Positions 19,676-28,612 of a DNA stretch of 64,000 nt are shown in pieces. The notes beneath the pieces were generated by a model. It was not told where the DNA came from. It ran no database searches and was given only the letters and a program-made list of their open reading frames with translations. Positions within the stretch are counted from its first letter, which is position 1; each line of letters opens with the position of its first letter. Source of the DNA: Flavimaribacter sp024343425 (GTDB lineage Bacteria; Pseudomonadota; Alphaproteobacteria; Rhizobiales; Rhizobiaceae). The DNA is taken from positions 1 to 64,000 of the forward strand of contig OZ245773.1 in the NCBI GenBank assembly GCA_965227645.1, given 5' to 3'. The position numbers and the translations under genes are program-made.

Positions 19676-20689
19676 ATGAAAGCCATCGGCTACAAGACAC
19701 CCGGACCCATCGACCGCACGGACGCCTTGCAGGACATCGAGCTGCCGCGGCCTCGGGCCGCCGGCCACGACCTGCTGGTCGAGGTGGCGGCGGTGTCGGT
19801 CAATCCCGTCGACACCAAGGTCCGCAGCAGCGCGACGCCGCCGGAAGGCGAATGGAAAGTGCTCGGCTGGGACGCCGTTGGCCGCGTGGTCGAGACGGGC
19901 CCGGATGTGACCGGCTTCGCTGTGGGCGACGAGGCGTATTATGCCGGATCCATCACCCGGCCGGGCGCCAACAGCCAGTTTCACCTGGTCGACGCCCGCA
20001 TTGCGGGGCACAAGCCGAAATCGCTGTCAAACGCGGAGGCCGCGGCTTTGCCGCTGACGGCGATCACCGCCTGGGAGATGCTTTTCGACCGGCTGGATGT
20101 CCGCCGTCCTGTTCCAGGCGCCGCCAACGCGATCCTGATCATCGGCGGCGCGGGCGGCGTCGGCTCCATCGCGATTCAGCTGGCGCGCGCGTTGACCGAC
20201 CTGACCGTAATCGCCACCGCCTCGCGGCCCGAGACGCGGGACTGGGCGCTGGGTCTCGGCGCACATCACGTCGTCGACCACCACGGCGATCTCGCTGCGC
20301 AGGTCGAGGCGCTCGGTATCGGCGCGCCGGGCTTCGTTTTCTCGACCAACAACAGCGATCGTCATCTGGCGGGCGTCCAGGCGCTGATCGCGCCGCAGGG
20401 GCGGTTCGGGCTGATCGACGATCCCCGGACGCTGGACGCGCTGGGCTTCAAGCGCAAGGCCGCGTCGATCCATTGGGAATTGATGTTCACCCGGCCGATT
20501 TTCGGCACGCCCGACCTCGGCGAGCAGGGCAAGCTGCTGGATGAGGTGGCGCGGCTTGTCGACGCCGGCCGCATCCGCACGACGCTGACGCAGACGCTGT
20601 CGCCGATCACCGCCGAGACCCTTAAAAAGGCCCATGCGCTGATCGAAACCAACACTGCGCGCGGCAAGATCGTGCTGGAGGGTTTTTGA
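19676..20689 (+). CDS. Zinc-type alcohol dehydrogenase / quinone oxidoreductase family protein
   Basis: 337-residue medium-chain dehydrogenase/reductase of the ZADH (YhdH/ZTA1-like) group. A GroES-like N-terminal domain (PIDRTDALQDIELPRP, then NPVDTKVR) precedes a Rossmann domain with IIGGAGGVGSIAIQLAR near residue 155. The zinc ligands of true alcohol dehydrogenases are absent, so NADPH:quinone or enone reduction is more likely. It is divergent from the HxlR gene, a common pairing for electrophile detoxification. Confidence 0.88.
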   Translation: MKAIGYKTPGPIDRTDALQDIELPRPRAAGHDLLVEVAAVSVNPVDTKVRSSATPPEGEWKVLGWDAVGRVVETGPDVTGFAVGDEAYYAGSITRPGANSQFHLVDARIAGHKPKSLSNAEAAALPLTAITAWEMLFDRLDVRRPVPGAANAILIIGGAGGVGSIAIQLARALTDLTVIATASRPETRDWALGLGAHHVVDHHGDLAAQVEALGIGAPGFVFSTNNSDRHLAGVQALIAPQGRFGLIDDPRTLDALGFKRKAASIHWELMFTRPIFGTPDLGEQGKLLDEVARLVDAGRIRTTLTQTLSPITAETLKKAHALIETNTARGKIVLEGF

Positions 20690-20732
20690 AGCCCGGCGCC
20701 TGACCGGAGACGGTGGCGGGCGGACCGCTCGT

Positions 20733-20763
20733 ATGGATCGCGGAACTGCGACCGCGATGAGAG
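20733..20763. repeat. REP-like palindrome, intact
   Basis: ATGGATCGCGG and CCGCGATGAG around a different 8-nt loop (AACTGCGA). It has the same outer bases as the interrupted copies, and similarity continues downstream (GTTTCCGGCAA here, GTTTTCCGGCAA after copy 1 of the IS). It is an uninterrupted relative of the IS target site, downstream of the dehydrogenase gene. Confidence 0.65.
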
Positions 20764-20849
20764 AAGCTGGTTGGTATTGTTTCCGGCAATTGAATCCGGT
20801 CTTCGCCGGGAAGCAGGGGCTCGGACGGTTCGACGGCGCTCCCAAATCA

Positions 20850-20879
20850 CCCTCATCCCGCGCTTGACGCGGGATCCAT
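20850..20879. repeat. REP-like palindrome, inverted
   Basis: CCCTCATCCCGCG and CGCGGGATCCAT around CTTGA: the same family in reverse orientation. It lies 20 bp past the end of the minus-strand ubiG gene, so with the unit at 20733 it forms a facing pair between two convergent genes, where it may serve as a bidirectional mRNA end. Confidence 0.65.
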
Positions 20880-20898
20880 AGCGGCCTGCCGGCGGATT

Positions 20899-21645
20899 CT
20901 ATTCCGGCCGGGAGGCCAGCAGCATGTAGTTGACGTCGAGGTCGCGGCTGAGGTCCCAGCCGTCCTTGATGGGATTGTAGCTCACGCCCGTGCGGTCGAT
21001 GATCGTCATGCCCGCGTCGCCGAGCGGCGTCTCGATTTCCTGCGGCCGGACCAGCTTTTCATACTGATGGGTGCCGCGGGGCAGCCAGCGCAGCACGTAT
21101 TCCGCGCCGATGATCGCCAGCGCCATGGCCTTCATCGTCCGGTTGATGGTGGCGACGAACATCAGTCCGCCGGGCTTGACCATGGAGGCGCAGGCTTCCA
21201 GGAACAGATCGCGATCGGCCACGTGCTCGACCACCTCCAGATTGAGGACGATGTCGAACATCTCGCCGTCGGCGGCGAGCGCTTCGGCCGTCACCGCGCG
21301 ATAGTCGACGTCGACTTCCGATTGCGCGGCGTGCAGTTTCGCGACCTCGATATTGGTTTCCGACGCGTCGGCGCCCACGACCTGAGCCCCCATCCGCGCC
21401 ATCGGTTCGCTTATCAGCCCGCCGCCGCAGCCGATATCGAGCACGCGCAGGTCTCTTGCCGGCCGGGGCGCGGTGATGTCGCGTCCGTAGTGGCTTGCGA
21501 TCCGGTCGCGGATATAGGCGAGCCGCACCGGATTGAACTTGTGCAGCGGGCGAAATTTGCCTGTCGGATCCCACCAGTCCGCAGCCATGGCCGAGAACCG
21601 GTCGATCTCGGCCTGGTCGATAGTCGTTTTGCCGGGCGCGCTCAT
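20899..21645 (-). CDS. ubiG: Ubiquinone biosynthesis O-methyltransferase UbiG
   Basis: 248 residues. UbiG performs the two O-methylations of ubiquinone synthesis with SAM. FSAMAADWWDPTGKFRPLHKFNPVRLAYI at the start is highly typical; the SAM motif VLDIGCGGGLISEPMARMGA follows, then FVATINRTMKAMALAI and LPRGTHQYEKLVRPQEI. The frame is open upstream, but ATG 21645 has a GGAAGAG ribosome site and the family N-terminus. It is divergent from lysC, a conserved alphaproteobacterial arrangement. Confidence 0.95.
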   Translation of the reverse strand: MSAPGKTTIDQAEIDRFSAMAADWWDPTGKFRPLHKFNPVRLAYIRDRIASHYGRDITAPRPARDLRVLDIGCGGGLISEPMARMGAQVVGADASETNIEVAKLHAAQSEVDVDYRAVTAEALAADGEMFDIVLNLEVVEHVADRDLFLEACASMVKPGGLMFVATINRTMKAMALAIIGAEYVLRWLPRGTHQYEKLVRPQEIETPLGDAGMTIIDRTGVSYNPIKDGWDLSRDLDVNYMLLASRPE

Positions 21646-21842
21646 CTCTGCTCTTCCTTGTGTTCGATACAGGTAGTTGGATGATTGAGCCTGCTTGTCA
21701 AGCACCGCGACTGACGGCAAGAAAACGCGACCGGGCGCGCGCTTGCGGGTTGCGTTCAATTTGTTTATGAGAGCGGCCACACCGCTCCGGGATCCGAGCG
21801 GTTTTGTTTTGCCGTAGCACCAGTCAGGAACTCTCGCCTCCA

Positions 21843-23096
21843 ATGGCCCGCATCGTGATGAAATTCGGCGGTACGTCCGTCGCCGATATCGACCGTATTC
21901 GCAACGTCGCCCGGCATGTGAAACGGGAGACCGACGCCGGTCACGAGGTCGCGGTCGTGGTTTCGGCCATGGCGGGCAAGACCAGCGAGCTGGTCGACTG
22001 GACGCGTCAGGCGTCCTTGATCCACGATGCGCGCGAATATGACGCGGTGGTGGCCTCCGGCGAGCAGGTGACGTCGGGGCTCTTGTCGATCGTTCTCCAG
22101 TCGATGGGCGTCAACGCCCGCTCCTGGCAGGGCTGGCAGATCCCGATCCGGACCGACAACGCGCATGGCGCGGCGCGGATTCTCGATATCGACGGGAGCG
22201 AGCTGATACGCCGTTTCGGCGAAGGCCAGGTCGCTGTCATCGCCGGGTTCCAGGGGCTTGGCCCCGACAACCGCATCGCCACGCTGGGGCGCGGCGGGTC
22301 GGACACCAGCGCGGTGGCGATGGCGGCTGCGCTGAAAGCCGACCGGTGTGATATCTATACGGACGTCGACGGGGTCTACACGACCGATCCGCGCATCGAG
22401 CCGAAGGCGCGGCGGCTGAAAAAGATCGCTTTCGAGGAAATGCTGGAAATGGCGTCGCTCGGGGCGAAGGTGCTGCAGGTGCGTTCCGTGGAACTGGCCA
22501 TGGTGCACAAGGTGAGAACATTCGTGCGCTCGAGTTTCATCGAGCCCGACGCGCCGGGAATGGGCGATTTCGACAATCCCCCCGGAACGCTGATTTGTGA
22601 TGAGGATGAAATCGTGGAACAGGAAGTCGTAACCGGTATCGCCTACGCCAGGGACGAGGCGCAGATCTCGCTGCGGCGTCTGTCCGACCGTCCGGGCGTT
22701 TCGGCGGCCATTTTCGGGCCGCTGGCCGAGGCGCATGTCAATGTCGACATGATCGTCCAGAACATCTCCGAGGACGGCACGAAGACCGACATGACCTTCA
22801 CCGTGCCGTCGTCCGACATGGAGAAATCCCTGGCGGTTCTGGAAAAGGCGAAGGAAGCGATCGGCTTCGACGTGGTGCAGAGCGAGCCGGGGCTGGTCAA
22901 GGTCTCGGTCATCGGCATAGGCATGCGCAGCCACGCCGGCGTTGCGGCGACCGCCTTCAGGGCGCTGGCCGGCAAGGGCATCAACATCAAGGCCATCACG
23001 ACGTCGGAGATCAAGATCTCCATTCTTATCGACAGCGCCTATGCAGAGCTTGCGGTTCGCACTTTGCATTCGGTCTACGGCCTCGATAAAACATAA
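21843..23096 (+). CDS. lysC: Aspartate kinase LysC
   Basis: 417 residues. It phosphorylates aspartate, the first step to lysine, threonine and methionine. The kinase domain opens with KFGGTSV (Lys7 on) and contains GRGGSDTSAVAMAAAL and TDVDGVYTTDPRI; two ACT regulatory domains fill residues from about 265 (ARDEAQISLRRL; VSVIGIGMRSHAGVAATAF), so feedback inhibition by lysine or threonine is expected. The length fits class II, single-function enzymes. ATG 21843 gives the family start; the upstream extension of the frame does not. Confidence 0.96.
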   Translation: MARIVMKFGGTSVADIDRIRNVARHVKRETDAGHEVAVVVSAMAGKTSELVDWTRQASLIHDAREYDAVVASGEQVTSGLLSIVLQSMGVNARSWQGWQIPIRTDNAHGAARILDIDGSELIRRFGEGQVAVIAGFQGLGPDNRIATLGRGGSDTSAVAMAAALKADRCDIYTDVDGVYTTDPRIEPKARRLKKIAFEEMLEMASLGAKVLQVRSVELAMVHKVRTFVRSSFIEPDAPGMGDFDNPPGTLICDEDEIVEQEVVTGIAYARDEAQISLRRLSDRPGVSAAIFGPLAEAHVNVDMIVQNISEDGTKTDMTFTVPSSDMEKSLAVLEKAKEAIGFDVVQSEPGLVKVSVIGIGMRSHAGVAATAFRALAGKGINIKAITTSEIKISILIDSAYAELAVRTLHSVYGLDKT

Positions 23097-23158
23097 GTTG
23101 AAAACCTCCCGGCGCCGCACGTCGACCGGGACAACCTGAAACCGGGAGCGACAGCGCG

Positions 23159-25426
23159 ATGAGAGACCCGTCGGCAGGTCCGCGCGTTCTATTGCGAAAA
23201 CTTCGCGAGCTCATGGCTGAGCCGCTGGAGCCGCAGGAACGGCTTGACCGGATCGTGCGCCAGATCGCCCAGAACATGGTCGCCGAGGTCTGCTCCTTCT
23301 ATGTGCTGCGGGCCGACGGCGTGCTCGAGCTCTATGCGACGGAAGGCCTCAATCCCGGCGCCGTTCACCTGGCGCAATTGAAGATGGGGCAGGGCCTCGT
23401 CGGCACGATCGCCGCCAGCGCCAGGCCGCTCAACCTCTCCGACGCCCAGTCGCATCCCGCCTTTACCTATCTGCCGGAGACGGGCGAAGAGATTTACCGC
23501 TCCTTCCTCGGCGTCCCGATCCTGCGCGCCGGCCGCACGCTTGGCGTTCTCGTCATTCAGAACAAGGCGATGCGCAACTATCGCGACGACGAGCTGGAGG
23601 CGCTCGAGACCACGGCCATGGTGCTGGCCGAAATGATCGCAACCGGCGATCTGAAGAAGGTCACCCGTCCGGGGATCGAACTGGATCTCAGCCGTCCGGT
23701 GACGATCGAGGGCGAAACCTACGGCGAAGGCATTGGTCTCGGCTACGCCGTGCTGCACGAGCCGCGCATCGTCGTCACCGAACTTCTCAACGACGATATC
23801 GATTCCGAACTGAAGCGCATGGAAGAGGCGCTCGATTCGCTCAGACTGTCGATCGACGACATGCTGTCGCGCCGGGACGTCTCGATGGAAGGCGAACACC
23901 GCGCGGTGCTCGAGGCCTACCGGATGTTCGCCTATGACCGCGGCTGGGTGCGCAAGCTGGACGAGGCGATCCGCAACGGTCTGACGGCGGAGGCGGCCGT
24001 CGAGAAGGTGCAGAGCGACACGCGCGCGCGAATGATCCACATGACCGATCCCTATCTCCGGGAGCGGCTGCACGATTTCGACGATCTGGCGAACCGCCTG
24101 CTTCGGCAATTGACGCGGTTCGACGACAAGGATCAACGCACCGAGTTTCCGGATTCCGCGATCATCGTCGCCCGGGCCATGGGCGCCGCCGAACTGCTCG
24201 ACTATCCGCGCCCGAAAATCAGGGGCGTCGTGCTGGAGGAGGGCGCGGTCACCAGCCATGTGGTGATTGTCGCCCGCGCCATGGGCATTCCGGTCGTCGG
24301 ACAGGCCTCCGGCATCGTGTCGATGACCGAGAACGGCGACTCCATGATCGTCGACGGTGACGACGGCGCGGTGCATCTGCGGCCGATGGCCGACCTTGAA
24401 AGCGCCTATGCTGAGAAGGTGCGCTTCAGCGCCCGCAAGCAGGAACAGTATCGCGCGCTGCGCGAAGTCGCGCCCGTGACCCGCGACGGGGTCAAGGTGA
24501 CCCTGCAGATGAATGCGGGGCTGCTTGTCGATCTGCCGCAATTGCGCGAATCCGGCGCCAGTGGCGTCGGCCTGTTTCGCACCGAGCTGCAGTTCATGAT
24601 CGCCTCGCGGATGCCCAAGTTCGAAGAGCAGTGCAGCTTCTATCGCAGCGTGATCAAGCAGGCCGAGGGCAAGCCGGTCACTTTCCGCGCGCTCGACATC
24701 GGCGGCGACAAGGTGGTGCCGTTCTTTCGCGGCGCGCATGAGGAAAATCCGGCGCTCGGCTGGCGTGCGATGCGTCTGGCGCTCGACCGGCAGGGCATTC
24801 TGCGCGTGCAGCTGCGCTCGCTCCTGCGGGCGGCGGCGAACCAGGAACTGCGTCTGATGTTTCCGATGGTGACGGAGATCGACGAGTTCAGGACCGCCCG
24901 GACGCTGGTCGCCCGCGAAGTCAACCACCTGTCGCGCTTCGGCCATGATCTTCCGCGAAAGGTCGAGCTCGGCGTGATGCTGGAAGTGCCGAGCCTGATG
25001 TGGCAGCTCGACGAGGTGATGACGGAGGCCGACTTCGTTTCGGTGGGATCCAACGATCTGTTCCAGTTCACCATGGCCTCGGATCGCGGCAACGCCAGGG
25101 TGAGCAATCGTTTCGACCCGCTGGGCCGCACGTTTCTGCGGGTGTTGCGGCAGATCGTCCTGGCCGCGGAACGCAACGCGACGCCGCTGACGCTGTGCGG
25201 CGAGATGGCCGGTCGGCCGCTGACCGCCATGGCGCTGATCGGGATCGGCTTTCGCTCCATCTCGATGGCGCCGGCGGCGATCGGTCCGGTGAAATCGATG
25301 CTGCTTGCGCTCGACGCGGACCGTCTGTCGAAGGCGCTGCTGCCGGCCCTCGACAACGGCCTCAGCGGCAAGCCGGTGCGCAGCCTTCTGCTTGAATTCG
25401 CGGAAGACAACAACATACCGCTGTAA
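23159..25426 (+). CDS. ptsP: PEP-protein phosphotransferase PtsP (enzyme I-Ntr)
   Basis: 755 residues, first enzyme of the nitrogen-related phosphotransferase chain PtsP-PtsO-PtsN. An N-terminal GAF domain (about residues 20-165) is followed by the enzyme I part: the phosphorylated His lies in EEGAVTSHVVIVARAMGIPV, PEP binding in GLFRTELQFMI and FRALDIGGDK, and the active-site Cys in LTLCGEMAGRPL. There is no EIIA domain. The GAF domain is known to bind glutamine or 2-oxoglutarate in relatives, so it may report nitrogen status. It lies 62 bp after lysC and 23 bp before prfA. Confidence 0.95.
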   Translation: MRDPSAGPRVLLRKLRELMAEPLEPQERLDRIVRQIAQNMVAEVCSFYVLRADGVLELYATEGLNPGAVHLAQLKMGQGLVGTIAASARPLNLSDAQSHPAFTYLPETGEEIYRSFLGVPILRAGRTLGVLVIQNKAMRNYRDDELEALETTAMVLAEMIATGDLKKVTRPGIELDLSRPVTIEGETYGEGIGLGYAVLHEPRIVVTELLNDDIDSELKRMEEALDSLRLSIDDMLSRRDVSMEGEHRAVLEAYRMFAYDRGWVRKLDEAIRNGLTAEAAVEKVQSDTRARMIHMTDPYLRERLHDFDDLANRLLRQLTRFDDKDQRTEFPDSAIIVARAMGAAELLDYPRPKIRGVVLEEGAVTSHVVIVARAMGIPVVGQASGIVSMTENGDSMIVDGDDGAVHLRPMADLESAYAEKVRFSARKQEQYRALREVAPVTRDGVKVTLQMNAGLLVDLPQLRESGASGVGLFRTELQFMIASRMPKFEEQCSFYRSVIKQAEGKPVTFRALDIGGDKVVPFFRGAHEENPALGWRAMRLALDRQGILRVQLRSLLRAAANQELRLMFPMVTEIDEFRTARTLVAREVNHLSRFGHDLPRKVELGVMLEVPSLMWQLDEVMTEADFVSVGSNDLFQFTMASDRGNARVSNRFDPLGRTFLRVLRQIVLAAERNATPLTLCGEMAGRPLTAMALIGIGFRSISMAPAAIGPVKSMLLALDADRLSKALLPALDNGLSGKPVRSLLLEFAEDNNIPL

Positions 25427-25449
25427 ATTACCTTTATCCGGAAACACCC

Positions 25450-26526
25450 ATGGCAACCCTTCCACTGGAAAAGATGCGTCAACTCGAGAACCGCTTCGGC
25501 GAGATCGAGGCGCGCATGGCGCAAGGTCCCGAATCGGACGTCTATGTCAGACTGGCGTCTGAATATTCGGAGCTGGAGCCGGTTGTCGCCGCCATCCGCA
25601 ACCACGGCAGGACCGTTACGGAAATCGACGATCTGAAGCAGATGCTGAAGGATCGCGACACCGAGCAGGAGATGCGCGCGCTGGCCGAACTCGAATTGGC
25701 CGAGCTCGAGGAGCGGCTGGAGGAGCTTGAGGCGCAGATGCAGGTGATGCTTCTGCCCAAGGACGCGGCGGACGAGAAAAGCGCGATCCTGGAAATCCGC
25801 GCCGGCACCGGCGGATCGGAAGCGGCGTTGTTCGCCGGCGACCTCTTCCGCATGTATGAGCGCTACGCCGGATCGCACGGATGGAAGGTGGAAGTCGTCA
25901 GCGCCAGCGAGGGCGAAGCGGGCGGCTACAAGGAAATCGTAGCAACGATAACGGGCCGCGGCGTGTTCGCCCGGCTGAAATTCGAATCCGGCGTGCATCG
26001 CGTGCAGCGCGTGCCGGAAACGGAGTCCGGCGGCCGGATTCATACCTCCGCCGCAACCGTCGCGGTGCTGCCGGAGGCGGAGGAAATCGACGTGGAGATC
26101 CGCAACGAGGACATCCGCATCGACACGATGCGCGCCTCCGGCGCGGGCGGCCAGCACGTCAACACGACCGACTCGGCTGTGCGGATCACGCACCTGCCGA
26201 CGGGCGTCGTCGTGACCCAGTCTGAAAAGTCGCAGCACCAGAACCGCGCGCGCGCCATGCAGTTGCTGCGGGCCCGGCTCTTCGACATGGAGCGGCAGAA
26301 GGCCGACAGCGAACGGTCGGCGGAGCGCAAGAGCCAGGTCGGGTCGGGCGACCGGTCGGAACGCATCCGCACCTACAATTTCCCGCAGGGGCGCGTCACC
26401 GATCATCGCATCAACCTGACGCTCTACAAGCTCGACCGGATGATGGAAGGGGAGATCGACGAGGTCGTCGACGCGCTGGTCGCCGACTATCAGGCCGGTC
26501 AGCTCGCCGCCCTGTCCGAGACCTGA
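25450..26526 (+). CDS. prfA: Peptide chain release factor 1
   Basis: 358 residues. RF1 ends translation at UAA and UAG. The catalytic GGQ is at residues 233-235 in GAGGQHVNTTDSAVR; its Gln is the substrate of the methyltransferase encoded next. The stop-codon recognition part includes the HRVQRVPETE segment before it, and NFPQGRVTDHRINLTLYKL follows. Normal length. It lies 5 bp from prmC. Confidence 0.97.
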   Translation: MATLPLEKMRQLENRFGEIEARMAQGPESDVYVRLASEYSELEPVVAAIRNHGRTVTEIDDLKQMLKDRDTEQEMRALAELELAELEERLEELEAQMQVMLLPKDAADEKSAILEIRAGTGGSEAALFAGDLFRMYERYAGSHGWKVEVVSASEGEAGGYKEIVATITGRGVFARLKFESGVHRVQRVPETESGGRIHTSAATVAVLPEAEEIDVEIRNEDIRIDTMRASGAGGQHVNTTDSAVRITHLPTGVVVTQSEKSQHQNRARAMQLLRARLFDMERQKADSERSAERKSQVGSGDRSERIRTYNFPQGRVTDHRINLTLYKLDRMMEGEIDEVVDALVADYQAGQLAALSET

Positions 26527-26531
26527 TCTCC

Positions 26532-27422
26532 GTGGCCGAAGCCGTTCCGGAGTTCAGCGCCGCGACGATCGCCGAAGCCGTCAAGGCCGCCGGTCGTCAG
26601 TTCGCGGAGGCCGGTCTGGAGGCGCCGGAGCGCAGCGCGCAGATCCTGATTTGCGGATTGCTGGATATCGGTCTGACCGAACTGGTGCTTGACGCCCGCA
26701 AGGCGCTGGACGCGGACGCCCAAAGCCGCGTCGCTGCCGCCGTCGCGCGGGCGCTTGCGGGCGAACCGGTCCATCGCATCCTAGGCCGGCGCGAATTCTA
26801 CGGCCTCGAACTGCAGCTGAACGAAGATACGCTCGAACCGCGTCCGGACACCGAAATCCTGGTCGACGCCGCCTTGCCTTACGTCAAGGCGATTGCGGCG
26901 CGGCATGGCGGTTGCGAGATTCTCGATCTCGGCACGGGAACGGGCGCGATCGCCCTCGCCATTCTTTCACATGTGAAGCAGGCGCGCGCGCTTGGCGTGG
27001 ACATCAGCGAGAAGGCGGTTGTTGCGGCGACGCGGAACGCGCGCCGCCATGGCCTGGATGAGCGCTTCCGCGCGACGACCGGGAACTGGTTTGAAAATAT
27101 TTCCGATCGTTTTGATGTAATCGTCTCCAACCCTCCCTATATTCGCAGAAGCGATATTGACGGGTTGGCCGACGCAGTGCGTCGCCATGATCCGGTCCGG
27201 GCGCTCGATGGCGGGCCGGACGGCCTGGACGCCTACAGGATCATAGCCCGGGAAGCAGACAACCATCTCAAACAGGGCGGACGCATTGTCCTCGAAACCG
27301 GTTTCGACCAGCATGACGCGGTGATTGGGCTGTTTGAAAAACACGGGCTGGAGTGCCTGGAGCGCCGCCGTGATCTCGGCGACAGAGACAGGGTTCTGGC
27401 CTTCGCGCGCAAGACGTTGTAG
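26532..27422 (+). CDS. prmC: Release-factor glutamine methyltransferase PrmC
   Basis: 296 residues with a GTG start. It methylates the Gln of the GGQ motif of release factors. The SAM site is ILDLGTGTGAIALAIL and the substrate-gripping NPPY is at residues 200-203 (SNPPYIR). It directly follows prfA with a 5-bp gap, the usual enzyme-substrate pairing. The C-terminus is standard (ECLERRRDLGDRDRVLAF). Confidence 0.95.
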   Translation: MAEAVPEFSAATIAEAVKAAGRQFAEAGLEAPERSAQILICGLLDIGLTELVLDARKALDADAQSRVAAAVARALAGEPVHRILGRREFYGLELQLNEDTLEPRPDTEILVDAALPYVKAIAARHGGCEILDLGTGTGAIALAILSHVKQARALGVDISEKAVVAATRNARRHGLDERFRATTGNWFENISDRFDVIVSNPPYIRRSDIDGLADAVRRHDPVRALDGGPDGLDAYRIIAREADNHLKQGGRIVLETGFDQHDAVIGLFEKHGLECLERRRDLGDRDRVLAFARKTL

Positions 27423-27744
27423 AAGCGCTGCCGGCGCCGCAGCATTGCCGATGCGGCTGATTGGAATTTTGACGGACATATACAAAGAAAAGGCTTGGAA
27501 TTACCGGCGAAGCACGTTAGTTTCCGGTCAACGTCACGCAAATGATCGTAACTGCATAACCGGATCCAAAGGCTCTCCGGGTTCATGCAATGATCGGATG
27601 GCGTTGGAATCTGCCCTATGTGAGACAGTGAAGCGGGAAGAGCGCAGACGCGCATTTCCATGCCGCACGGGGGAACTGGACGTTTGGTCCGGCGAAGGGC
27701 GCAGAAGATTACCCAGAAAAGGACGTAAACCAGGTGAGTGACTT
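27423..27744. other. Intergenic region prmC / DUF4167 gene
   Basis: 322 bp. It probably holds the promoter of the following gene. I find no convincing boxes, terminator or RNA. Short frames here show no protein family. Confidence 0.4.
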
Positions 27745-28416
27745 ATGAGGTCTGGACAGCAGAACAAACGCGGTCGCGGTCGCAACAACAACAATGGCGG
27801 ACGCAAGAACGGCAATCCGCTGTCTCGATCATATGACAGCAATGGTCCCGACGTTAAGATTCGCGGCACGGCGCAGCACATAGCCGACAAATATGCGACT
27901 ATGGCCCGTGACGCCCTCGCCTCCGGCGATACGGTCATGGGGGAAAATTATCTGCAGCACGCAGAGCATTACAACCGCATCATCATCGCCGCGCAGGCGC
28001 AGATCCAGGAGCGCAGCATGCGCGAGGATCGCGACAATTCGGAGCGTGAGCAGCCGGCCGTAAACCAGGCGTCAGGCAATGACCAGCCATCCCCCGAGCC
28101 CCAGGAGGCGAACGGTTCCCATCGTCCCGTCATGGGATCCGGGCCGCAGCCGGTCATCGAGGGAACGCCCATGGAAATTTCCATGGAGGAGGAAAGCGCC
28201 CAGCAGCAGGTTCGCAAAGCGCCCCTGCGTCGACGCGCCGCACGCCCCAAGCGGCCGCGCAACGGCAATGGCGCCGACGCGCATTCCGAGAACGAGGCAG
28301 CCTCTGCGGCTTCGAACGGCGCCGATAACGGTGGAAGTTCGGAGCAGGAAAGCGCCGCGCCGGCCAGCAAAAGCAGCGCCGGAGAGCAAGCGACGGCCGC
28401 GCCGACAGAAGCCTGA
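27745..28416 (+). CDS. DUF4167 domain protein
   Basis: 223 residues. The N-terminal 95 residues contain the DUF4167 domain: a Gly/Arg/Asn-rich start (MRSGQQNKRGRGRNNNNGG) and IRGTAQHIADKYATMARDAL, then DTVMGENYLQHAEHYNRII. The rest is disordered, rich in Glu, Ser, Ala and Pro with a basic RRRAARPKRPRN patch. The family is common in Rhizobiales, usually near prmC and clpB as here; its role is unknown. The RG-rich start suggests RNA or ribosome binding, which is inference. A strong terminator follows. Confidence 0.9.
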   Translation: MRSGQQNKRGRGRNNNNGGRKNGNPLSRSYDSNGPDVKIRGTAQHIADKYATMARDALASGDTVMGENYLQHAEHYNRIIIAAQAQIQERSMREDRDNSEREQPAVNQASGNDQPSPEPQEANGSHRPVMGSGPQPVIEGTPMEISMEEESAQQQVRKAPLRRRAARPKRPRNGNGADAHSENEAASAASNGADNGGSSEQESAAPASKSSAGEQATAAPTEA

Positions 28417-28445
28417 TCTTTGCATCGCATACGCATCATGACATG

Positions 28446-28472
28446 ACGCCCGGTCCCCGACCGGGCGTTTTT
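28446..28472 (+). terminator. Rho-independent terminator after the DUF4167 gene
   Basis: 10-bp perfect stem ACGCCCGGTC/GACCGGGCGT with a CCC loop, followed by TTTT. It separates the DUF4167 gene from the heat-shock promoter of clpB. Confidence 0.9.
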
Positions 28473-28490
28473 CATATACGCCGCGCAGCC

Positions 28491-28520
28491 CTTGAAGGCG
28501 GCGGCCTGCAAACCCCATAT
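28491..28520 (+). promoter_or_regulatory. Sigma-32 (RpoH)-type promoter of clpB
   Basis: CTTGAA at 28491-28496 and CCCCATAT at 28513-28520, 16 nt apart, match the heat-shock consensus CTTGAAA / CCCCATNT in sequence and spacing. The start of clpB is 92 nt downstream. Confidence 0.8.
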
Positions 28521-28612
28521 GAGGCATGAAGGCGGCTCGCCGAATTCGGGAGCCGGTCCACATTTTTGTTCCGCGCCGTTCATGGGCGGAACATGAAACG
28601 GAGACATGACCT

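Noticed and set aside
23189..25465. 758-codon open frame opposite ptsP
   Set aside because: Shadow frame of ptsP, His/Gln/Arg-rich with no family features.
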